Part shown: positions 12,501-24,500 of the stretch, piece after piece
How positions within the stretch are numbered: the first letter of the stretch is position 1
Layout of the letters: each line of letters opens with the position of its first letter
NCBI GenBank assembly: GCA_037893225.1
Contig: JAZGUH010000378.1
Location: 861,001 to 925,000 of the forward strand
Direction: 5' to 3'
Source of the DNA: Hippasteria phrygiana
Taxonomy: Eukaryota; Echinodermata; Asteroidea; Valvatida; Goniasteridae
Length of the DNA: 64,000 bases
The notes under the pieces: model-generated
The model's database searches: none
What the model was told of the DNA's origin: nothing
Seen by the model: the letters and a program-made list of their open reading frames with translations, nothing else
Program-made: the position numbers and the translations under genes

Positions 12501-15500
12501 GAGCTTTCACTGGATGAAGCAATGATTAAGTATAAAGGGACCAAGGCCAACGTCAAGCGATTTTTCATGCCCCTGAAGCCGACCAAGGTTGGCTTCAAAA
12601 TATATGCCATCTGCGAATCCAGATCGGGTTACCTCCTTAACATGAAGGTACACTCGGAGTCTGGCATCAAGATGAAAGATCTTTCCCTGCTTATGGCACA
12701 GCCCTTCTATGGTCGGTATCATCAGCTTTACTGCGATAGGCTGTACACATCACCTGCCCTAGCCAAAGAATTGCTGCAGAAGAAGATGTATCTGTGCGGT
12801 GCTGTGAAAAGATCCTCAAAGGGACTGGCCGATGACTTCAGCGTGAAAGAGCAGATAAACCCGACAAAGCACCGCCAGATTCAGAAGATGCACAAGATGC
12901 CCAGAGGGACAATCTTCTCACGACAACAAGGACAGATGACGATGGTCCTTTGGCGAGACACCAAAGTGATGAGCCTACTGTCAACCTGCCATCAGGGATA
13001 CCGGGACCGGGCGACACACTACCTCAGCAGAAGTATCCGAGAGCAGGGAGAAAAAGTGGCATCCAAGAAAGATGTTCCTGCTCCTCCCCATGCCATGGAC
13101 TACACCAGGTTTATGGGTGGCGTTGACAAGGCTGACCAGTATAGATCCTACCAGTCCTGCAGCCGCCAGTCCATGGCATGGTGGAGGAAAATATTGTATT
13201 TCCTTCTCGACGTCGCCCGTGTCAACGCCTGGCTCTGCTACAAAGCTAACATAGAGGATAAATCAGGCACACCGGTAAGCCACCGGATGTTTACAGTTGG
13301 AATTGCCACGAGTCTTATCGGTGGGTTTGCCCAAGGAACCCCTGCATTCCAGCCCATCTCTCTTCCACCAGTGTTGGCAGCCAACTGCTCCAACCATCTG
13401 TGCATAAGGATGCCCGACAAGAACCCCAAAATGTGCATCCAGTGCCGCAGAGACAAGAAGAAGACACCCCGCGGACACCCTGTTGTTACACGTACAGGAT
13501 GTAGGGCCTGCAACATACATCTATGCAGAGCTGGATGCTTTCTCAAGTATCATTCGGCCTAACCAACAAGAAGAGGAAGGATGAATGTGATGAAGTGTCA
13601 CATTTTGGAGATGACAGCCTACAGAAGAGACGAGAGGAGGACAGCGAGCAGGATGGAAGATACATATACGTTCAGGATAAATAAGAGATGAAAGGCTTTG
13701 TTCAACCTAATATTTATTTTAAATTTACCCAGTCAGTTTCCTTTCTTTCTTGAATTATTTTTGAGATGACAGCCTACAGAAGAGACAAGAGGAGGACAGC
13801 GAGCAGGATTGAAGATGCAAAGTTCAGGACGAATAAGGAGATGAAAGCCATTGTTCAAACTAATATTTATTTCAAATTTACCCAGTCAGTTTTCTTTCTT
13901 TCTTGAATTATTAAAAAGAAAATATGAGCTTGCCCATCCCATCACCCCCCCCAAAAAAGAAACAAGACACAAATAAATATAAACAAAAGGGAAAGAAACA
14001 CAAACAGTCAAAAGAACAAACCAATCTTATACTCTGTTAAAACAATAAAATTAACAAAGGCAATGATGAATGATTCATGCAGAAAATTCTTTTCTCCATG
14101 AATAAACTGAGCCCAAAAAAAACACAACTAAAACACCACAGAAATCAAAGAGCAACATTGGACCCACTCCATCCAGCATGTAAAACAAAGCAGTCCAGAT
14201 AGTGCAAATATAAAACAAAGCCCCCAGTGTTATACATTATATGTAACTCACCATAGCCCCAAAATATGTAGTCTGTTGATAAGCCACAATGAAGTATATT
14301 CACCACACAAAACCATTTGGCATACATTGTACACCACAGTGAAGCATGTTTACCATACAAAACCATTCGGCATACATTGTACACCACAGTGAAGCATACT
14401 TACCATACAAAACCATGCGTATGGTTTTGCCATGTCAATAAGCTTACTATAGCATTACACTGTATGGTTTTGCCACGTGTGTGTTAATGCTATGGCAAAA
14501 TTTGGATTTAAAAATGTTGTAAGGTTTTGTATGGTCAAATAGTAGGAGGGTTAACTGAACCAGCGATCCTAGTGATTTTCAAATAATGCATAATTCAATA
14601 GCTTTTAATCATATCGATACCAAACACTATAGAAATATGCAAAGAATCGATACTATCTACTTGCGACTTTACCCGACAATGTTACAAAGAAATCAATAAA
14701 TATTACTTTAAAAAACCTTTGCACGCCTGATTTTACAATGTGTTTCGGGAAACTTCTTGTGCATATATATTTCTGACAGAAAACCATAAGAGATAATTTG
14801 AATGGTTTGTGTTGTCATAGCATTTGTACAGTATTTTGGCAACACGCCTAGTAGCATCCCGATGTAAGACATTATTATCAATGGCTCACGTATGTTTCCT
14901 CCGCCAACTTAGTTTTGCTCATTGTGCAGATCTACAGTTTACCCTTTGTGTTGTACAAGTGACGTCAGATCAGTTTCTTTTTTAAGCAATGAGGTGCTTA
15001 TTTGCATTTGAATAGGCATAATGGTGTTGTGTAATTGAATTGCATAGTAGCCTTTTACAAGCAGTGATATTCGTTGATTTCCTCTGTTGCTGTCAGTGTG
15101 AAGTCGGGAAGGGGAACTTCCGAATAATTCTTGGACAACGAACCAACAAAGACAGTTGCACCTCAAAGTGTAGTGTTTGCGAAATCTCTTTAAACTTTAT
15201 TTCCTTTTCCAGATCCCAAAATACATCTTTCCTCTTCAACCTCCAAACACCAACTCTACTTCTTCAACCGCCAAACGCCAACTGACTAAATTCTTTTTAG
15301 AACAAGTAAAACTTCAACTGTTATTCAAATTCCTTTTCATAATATTATTCTCAAATTACTTTAACGCATGCACGCACGCATCTTTAACGCACGCACGCAA
15401 CGCACGCACGTTACTTTTTACATCACTACAACTCTCTATAATATGCACGCACGCCCGTATATGTACGTGCTGCTCTCACGTGCCATGCATAATTATAGGT

Positions 15501-18500
15501 ACTTTTCACATCACTACAACTATCTACTTCCGACTTCACCCGACAATGTTACAAAGAAATCAATAAATACTACTTAAAAAAAAAATTGCCCGCCTGATTT
15601 TATAATATGTGTCTTGGGAAACTTCTTGTGCACATATATTTATGGGGTACATCTGACAGAAAACCCCAATAAGAGAGAATTTGAATGGTTCGTGTTGTCA
15701 TAGCGTTTGTACAGTATTTTGCCAACACGCCTAGTTGCATCACGATGTAAGACTATCTCACAGACATTATTATCAATGGCTACGGCTCTTCACCGTAGCC
15801 CGTCGGAATGGCCAAATTCGAAGCCGCAGCCACAAAAGATCCGATCCGGGCAACGGCTTTTACTGTGTGAGTGCAGCATACCAGCCTGTGAATAAACTTA
15901 TTGCCGCACCTGCTATACGTGAACATACGTGGGCTACGGCTCTTCACCGTAGCCTGTCAATGGCAAAATTTGAAGCCGTAGCCACAAAAGATCCGATCCG
16001 GGCAACAGCTTTTACTGTGTGAGTTCAGCATACCAGCCTGTGAATTAACTAAACTGATACACCCGCAATATACGTCAACATCCATGTATTGTCATAATTG
16101 CAAACTAAAACAGCATTCTAAATGCTGAGTGTTTCATGTACATGTAAGTGCTATTCTATTAGTTTCCGTCTTGTTTTGTATTACATCCCACACATTTTAA
16201 CTTCACTTGGATGAGTTACCAAATAATATATTTGACCCTCAAAAATGGGAGAAAAATGATAAGAAAAACAAAGCAGCAAAATTTCCCTCATTATAAATGG
16301 ATAGTACATGTATATGAAATGTTGAAATAATGGTGCCACCAATGAAAGAGTCCCCTCTCCCCCTATTAAAAATATTTTCTGGATGAAAAACATTTGGGGT
16401 TAATAAATTGTTTTAGTTCAAAACAAAAGTTGAGAAAACAAAACAATTCCCTGACCTCCCCACCCCTCCTCCCTTCCAATGTGAGCAATTTCTCACTACG
16501 TTAATAAGTGAGCGGTTGGGTTCTTTCTTATTATTGCTAGCCCTTATTCTACAGACATTTAACTCTAACCCCCTTCATTTTTTTTCTTCATATATCCCAG
16601 CTAAATCCACCAATTTCCAACAAAACTGTAATGAGAAGCCTGCTAAATACAACAAAATCCAACAGCACATTTCGTTGGATTCTGCAGTGTACCACCTACA
16701 ACACCAGCCTTGGCATTTTGCAGCTACCCTACTGAGTCTAACAAAATACAACAGGTATTTGTTTGTATGAGCCCTGCCAAATCATTCATTACTGAGTAAA
16801 AGGGTTCACTTTTCAAAGAGTAAACAAACTTCTGACATTTTAGTGTGATGTAGGAAGGAGGGTGGGTGGGGGGCGTGGCAGAGGCAAGAATGGGGTGGGA
16901 GTGGCTTTATCAACCCTTTATATATTTTTACTCACATAGCCTGTTCCTGCTCTTCATCATAGTCAACATCGTAATTTGCTTTGTTGCCCTCAGTAATGCT
17001 CACCTGTAAAGGAAATTGTTAACAATGCTACAAAAACCTGAAAATACTGTTAACCTTTTGAATACGGAAAACGGCCACAGCCGCAATTTTAAAAATTGAG
17101 TACCGGTACACAATACCGAGCTGCATTTGTTCAGATATTTCGGTGCAGAAGGCCACACCAAACACATGTTTCTGTCAGGTCATCATTTGAAACAGGTGCA
17201 AGAAGCAACAAAGATTCTACGGCAAAAACGTTGGTCAACCAGAAGACTGAAGATTCACGGCTGTGAAATTTGAGCCAGTACATGTATCTGAAAACAGTGC
17301 AATGTTGGAAAATGTTACATGTACATTTTTCTAACATCCAACACTGGGAGCTTTTATTAATTAATTAATTAATTAATTAACGAAGTGTAGTTTCAAGCTA
17401 TAGAGTGCCGAAGTCTCGCGTCAGTTGGCACGACAACTGGCTCCAAACAAATGTAGATTTCGACTGTTCCTTTGTTAACCCCTTGCGCCCGGTCGACACA
17501 TATCTGTGCAGATTGAAAATTGCCACCTGGCCGGTTGACGTCTTCACACGCCAATCTCTGCACTTTCAATCCATTATTGGAGTATTGTGTACATCATGCT
17601 TGGCTGCACAAGCCTCTTGTTTCCGTTTCGCTTGGCTGCACAACCCGGCATGGCGCCCCGCTGCCCCCATATAATACCCATACCCAAGGGGGTTAACAGC
17701 CAGTCCTGCAAACACACTGACACAAAATAACAAAAGTATTCTGGTTCCAAACATTACATTGCATTGACGTCATCACTTCGGTACTCTATTTGATCTGATT
17801 AACCTCTTGAATACATACGACGGCCATGTCCACGGTTTGAAAAAGACGACCTGGCATGCCTGGCTGGTTTGTCTGTGCATTCCTGCCCGTACTCAATCCA
17901 TTCATGTTTTGACTATACTGTTCTCAAAATGGGAGTTTAATGAATACATGCAGCTTTTTCAAACAAAGCTTTCATTCTCATGATAGGGGGGCTCCAAGTG
18001 CAATGAATAGTACCACTCTATTAAGTGTGGTGCCTATTGTTTGTTGTTTATGCTTGGCTGCACAGCCCGTTCTTGGCATACCAGCCTCCCATCAGTAACA
18101 GCTGGACACAAGGGGTTAATAGCTCTGGCTTGGACCACTTTAATTTCCCATTGTCCACCAAGATGGATTAGCCAGATTAGTGATCCCGCAATTCGGTCGT
18201 TTCACAACTCGGTGCGCCGCCAGCGGCAACTGGGGAGAGGCCAAATTATGCAGTGCATCATGGGGAAAAGTCGACATCGCAAAACCGGAAGTGGGTATCG
18301 CCAATGCATCGACCGTACACCCCTTCTCCGCTAAATCTATCAACTCCTCTCTCTTCTTTCCCGCACAAGGTATTCCCCGATTAGTCAAAAATTGCTTGAA
18401 CTCATCCACTCGCATTCCCGCGAAATCCTTCCTGCTGTTCTGTCCACCATCTAATACAACGCGATAGACGCGATGTCGACCCCGAAAGTGGGAAATTGGC

Positions 18501-21500
18501 CTTTCTCGGCTTGCCGCTGGCGGCGCACTGAGTTGTGAATCGACCGAATTGTAAAGCACTCCCAGCCCGGTGGGACACACACTCCTCATGAATATTGCAT
18601 TAACTGCCTGTGTGCACTGACCAGTATAGAACAAGCTCATTGTATCAGCAAAGCTAGGCATGAATACCGGTACCGCAAAAATAATACCGTTACTGCAATT
18701 GAAACCACTTTCAGACAATATGAAATGATCCCATTCGTCCCTAGTAAACATCATCTGCATCATTTGAGAATCTATTCTTTGTCTCACAAAAAAAAACACC
18801 TAAATAAATCTGCAATATCATTTAACTTCATTAACCCTAACTCCCTACATCATTTCCCCCCCATATAACCTGAATCCTCCAAAATCCTCTTATGGGGACC
18901 ATAGCACGAATCCTCCAAAATCCTCCAGGTTTTTTTTGCATACCCCTAGTAACCTCAATCCTCCAAAATCCTCATGTATCACATTGAGCCTGATAACCTG
19001 GATCCTCCATATTCCTGCAGGGGCAAAAACCCCTGGTAACCTCAATCCTGCAAAATCCTCCGATGCATCAACTTCCAAGTGCCCTCAATCCTCCAAATTC
19101 CTCCATTTTGCAAAGAGGATTTTGGAGGATTTGGGAAGGTTAGGGTTAATTGATCCAATTTGTTGGCCAAATCCAATGATAACCGATGATTAATCTAGGT
19201 TTAAACATTTTTCAGAAACATGTTTAGTTGCTGTAACTGTGCTGGTGTCGTACTTAGAAAACAAACTGTATTTAAGGTGAATTTTTCAATTTTCATATGG
19301 AAATGGTATTTGGTTACATTAGATTGAGTTTACAAATACATTTTTCACATTGGTTTAAATCAAGCATTCGTTGTAATCTTGCCAAAAATCTTGTAATTCT
19401 AACGGGCAAAAACTGTGTTCAAACAGCAACGATAAACTGGAATACATTTCGGGATGATTTGGTAAAATAAAAATAGATGACTGTTAGTTTAACTTACCGT
19501 GTCGTACTCCATGTCAGTGCCAGCTTGACTGGGAGCTAGTCTACCATCGTCACTGTCAACTTGGGACATTGCGTCATGGAACTCATCATCGCTATCGTCA
19601 CTGTCGTCATCTTCATCCTGATCCTGTGACAGATTTTGTTTTTTAAATTCAAATGTAATTCTGCTATTGAATTCAATGACTTTCATTTGAAATGTGAACC
19701 AAATTGTACATTATCGCATAGTAACTTCCTAGACAATGAAAAAGGAAAGTTTTGAATGTTATTTGTGGAGAATTTGCAAAATTAAAACCCGACTACAACA
19801 TGGGAAACCAGCACACTGAGATTTCACGTTTATGACGCTCACAAAAGTCGACAATAAAGGGAATTTACCGGTCATGGTTTTTGTAGTCTGGGCATACATG
19901 TAATAGCATGACTCGTTCCACAATAAAAACAGCTGTATAAAGCTTCCGGACAACCATCTTTTGTGATATGAGGGTGCATGCACGTGCCGGCACATGCAAA
20001 GGCGGAGAAGTGATCATGTTTAGTGGACAGTCATCCTGATGAATATGGACATTACATGTATGTTGGTGAAAATATTGACATTTTCAATTTATTTCCATTG
20101 TGTACGGTTTAACCCCTTGAGTACGGTATTTTACGGGAGACGTCGGGGTGCCGCGGCGGCTCTGGCAGCCAAGCAAACCGCTACAATGTGTTTGTGCAGT
20201 CAAGCGTAACCTATACACAATAATCCAACAATAGATTAAAACTGCACAAACAGCGGCCAATTCCGTACGCAAGGGGTTTAGGGCCTGTAACATAAAGCAA
20301 CTCTGGTGACTGTTGCCTCATTTTGTTAGGTTTGGTCACATACATTGTATGCAAAGCTAGTACATTTTGAGACTTTGCAGCACAGAATGAGCAGAAAGTC
20401 ACACTACAGCTTTCTGAGTTACAAGTAGAAACAACATTTTTCACCGAAAAGTGAATTTTGGGACTTTTTCATTTTTTTTAGAAATGTCCCAAAGTTTTAA
20501 AACTGAATTCAATCTTGAAATATTTGTGCACAGATCACAATCTTTGAGCTTCCTTTTCTCAAAACAAGGGGTCAGGACTCTAACAACTTCAAAAGGTTCT
20601 AGCAGGGCCCAGGAATGAGCTACATGTACAGCAACACACAATATTTTCCAGAAATGAAATCTCAAATTTTCAGCTTGTGCTACCTTCCACCCCTTTCGTG
20701 GTACCGGGTCACATTTACTGTCATTGTCCATGAAAGTTTTAAAGGAAACTCAACTCAGTTGCTTTTGCACATCATCCACTTCATAGAGGAAAAAGTATAA
20801 AATCCTAACTTTTTTATGAAATGGCACCTTTTCAAAATCCCTCTTAGATTTACCTTTGAAAGCAATTTTTTGAGGACATTTGTGCAGTGCCTGCCGACGC
20901 CAACATTCAGTCGGACAAGAATTGATTACCAACTAGGGGTGTGCATTTACGTGTAGTAAAAGAACCGGGTACCCGATTGAAAAAAATATGGGTACCCGGG
21001 TACGCGTTAAAGAAACCCAACCCGAAACTTCCAATCCCGGAAGTTTCTATGTTGCATAACGAAGGGTGCGTCAATATGATGTAAGGACAAGATTAAACAT
21101 TACGGACACATGCTTATAGTGACGTGAAGTTTTATTAATCCACTCAGGGATGAAACTGTCAATTGAGAAAAAGTCTGAAAATTGATGAAATGTCTGAAAG
21201 ATGCATGTCTTTCTACACTAAAAATGTCTTTCTCTCAGATTCAGAAAGTCTGATTTCAGACAAAAGTGATTTCACAATGAAGAGCTGAGTATTATCTTTA
21301 TTGTTGCATACGAACAAAAATAAAAAGGAAAACAATTGAAACTGCATCTTTGATCTGCGTAAAACTACTTTATTAAAAAGGTTCACTCGTTTATCAGGTT
21401 GTAATTTGGAAAGAGGTGAGTACAATGTAGGTCTCACAAACCATGGAAGTTACCCCACCTGGGTCTGTAAGTCTGAAAATTGGGATAATTTCTCTGGAAT

Positions 21501-24500
21501 CTGTTGAAGAATTATCCTTTGTTTTTGTAAATCAAAATTCAAAATGTGGCTATTCCTACCATCTGTGACCATAACCCTTTACCTAGAGTGGCTCTTAGCG
21601 TTTTATTGCGTGATTTCAATAAAAAACAATTAAAAATAAGAAAAGAAAAATAGAAAAGAAAAATGATGAAAACACTGCACAGACAGTTTTGCCCTTGTAA
21701 ATACCAGGCATGAGAATGGGTGTTGATAAAAAAAACAGGAAAATATTTTGCAAAGAAATAAAGCGTAGTGAGCGAAGCGAACGGAGCGTTTAACGGCCGG
21801 GGGTCAAGGGGGTTGCCTTAGCCCCCATTGCGGGGTCCGGGGGGCAGCTCCCCGGTGGGGTTCCAGGAGGGCCACCCTGAAGCTCCTGGGTTTTAGCACA
21901 TTTGATACCTGTTGAAGGCTGTTTTGGGAGTAGATGTATTTATAGTATAGATGTACACGCGTTTCAAAGAGCCTTGTAAATCACGTAAACACGTTATATT
22001 GTGTAGGAGCTCCGACTTTATTGAAACGGAAATTAAAACGATGTCTCAACTCAGATATTTCACTCGGAATAAAGGGGGATTTTGCTCCAGAGTGGTAATC
22101 CAACATTACCCCCTTACAACTCACCCCCAACATTTTATTTCAAATTTACACTGAACTCGAAGACCACAAATTTGGAGGAAAAAAAAACCAGGAATTCCTT
22201 TTAAAACAGGAAGATTCTCATGCCTGAAATACTACTTGACACATTAAAGAAGACTTCATTCATGTGGTTTTTGTCTTTTGTCATGTCTTGTATTGCCAAC
22301 ACAAATAATGGAATAACTTTGAACAACGACCACACTTAGGAGACGCATGCTTAAGCTGCTGATTTTCAAGGTCACTACCAGAACAACTTTTAAACCTCAC
22401 AAGACAGCCCATTCAACTGGCCATGGATACCATTTTCAACTGGATCCAAGAGGGTTACTAGTTTAAAATAACTGGTGCATAGGAGGACCCCTTTGTGAGG
22501 TGAACAATGCTACTGGTTCACTTACCAATGGTTCATCTTCGTGGTCGCTGTCAATGATCCAGGCAGCCTGGTACTCGGAGGTTCCCTTGGGTACTCGCTT
22601 CATGATCTTAGTGGTGTTGGCTTGCTTCAGGGCAACTGCAGTCAGTACAAGGGAAGAACTACAGTTAACTACTGTGGGGAGTTGTTGGACTAGCCTTGCC
22701 TGAACCGTAGACAGTAAATCATGTCTAGTGGACTAAAAGGCGTGGTTGAGCTAGTTATCTGTAACGTTTTCATGTAATAAAATAAGAAGTGATTTTTACA
22801 ATTTTTCCCGACGTACATGTAGCATATGAAGCACTGTATGCTCAGTGTTTTCCAACAGTCTATGGGAAAAAGTTCACATGCTTTATACTCAGGCAGGACT
22901 CGAACCCGCGACCTCTTGCTTACTAGTGCAGACGTCTTAACCACTCGACCACCATGCTTGCCGGGGTCGGCTGGCCAATTTGAATCTGATCTGAAGCCAA
23001 TTCGGACATTTTCATGCTAAACTGAAGTGAAGAGGAGGCTAACGATACAATAAACTGACTATTGTCATCTGCAGGCCAATGCTATTCTGCACATGCACGG
23101 CTGCACAGCAATGGTTCCTCCTGAACTTGCTCGCGGTTATTTCAGAAAAAACTACCAATGAAAAATAATAATACATAACCAATGAAAATAACACAAAAGC
23201 TGGAAGTTTTGACAAACAAGCTAAAGTCTCAGACAATAGAAACTGGCTTCCAAATTTGAAACCAAATGAAATAATATATTAGTACAAAAAGCATGCCCGA
23301 GATATATAAAAGTCAGAAGGACTATATTAATAGGGTGCACGCCAATACGGGGTTGTGCAGCCAAGCGTAATGCACACAATAGGTACACAATATACACAAT
23401 GGATTGAATACGCACAGGAATGCACATATAGATGCCAATCGGCCAGGTGGTCTTTTTGAAACCGCGGCTATGGCTGTGGTCCGTATTCAATGGGTAGTAC
23501 TTAGTAAAAGTATTCAATAGGTTAATATCTTTCACAGCCTTTGAGAATAATTTTTCTAGTTTCAAAATGTTTTTAAATTTTTATCAAACTTGAAACTATT
23601 AAATTACCCTAATCCTCCAGGGCATTTTGGCTAGAACCAGACGTATCAGATTGCATAGTTTGTCAAATTGACTTGGCTGCCGAGTGTAGCGGAGTGAAGC
23701 TGTGCACACAGATGCACTGTGCTACGTCTGGCAGGGTTAGGAAACTAAACATGATCTTGGGATTGTCTACCTTCTGCCTGGGCCAGTTCTTCCTCTGTAG
23801 GCCACGTCTGCTCCCCCTCCATGGGATCCGGCACTGCCTCACTGTCCAAGCTCTCCTGGTGGGCGGGATCAGCCCGCTCTAAGACCAAGCCCCCTTCTTC
23901 CATTTGGTTATCACCATCCTCCTAAAATACAATCCCAAAAAAGTATACTCTTCATATGTGTGACGTTGCCATATGAATATCGGACTCTACCCACGAAGCA
24001 CTGCAACACAACTGTGCTTTTATAATGAACGCAATCATTTTTGGCAGTGACATAATCTTTAACCACAATCCTAACCTTAACCCTAACTCCCTAAACATTT
24101 TTACTAGAAAACTTCCTCAACCCCTCAAATTCTAACACCATGTTTGACTGTTGCTGGTTAACAATACCCAACCCGTCTAACTCCAACAGCCCATTTTCCA
24201 TAACAGTACACAACCTGTCAAACTCCAACACCCCCTTAGCTGTTGGGTTTTGATGGGTGGGTACACTTGGCCAAATGCACAGCATGACCAATGGAGACAT
24301 ACAGTACTCATCCCGTCAAAATCCAACTACTGTATTCATGTGCAAAATATTCAAGCCCTAGTTGTGCAACATACATTATTCAATGTAAGTGTTCCTCAGA
24401 AGTATTATGTAAGACACCATACAAGCTGTTTATTCCATTGTTTGTTCTACCTCCGTACCTCAATGTTCAGTACATGTCAAACAAAACATACAGCCACACA

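Larger units (their letters stand above)
9740..14554 (+). mobile_element. piggyBac-type transposon in TSR1 intron 12
   Basis: The transposase (10601-13562) is flanked on both sides by blocks of the 13-mer GGTTTTGTATGGT in both orientations. The right end is TAGTAGGAGGG followed by TTAA (14551-14554), as expected for piggyBac. No TTAACCC end was found on the left. The left block starts near 9745 and may be truncated or altered, so that border is approximate. The element is transcribed opposite to TSR1. Confidence 0.8.

Noticed and set aside
18831..19149. CRISPR-like array
   Set aside because: The cores vary, the spacing is irregular and the ends are those of a TTAA element in a eukaryotic intron. 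There is no leader and there are no cas genes.
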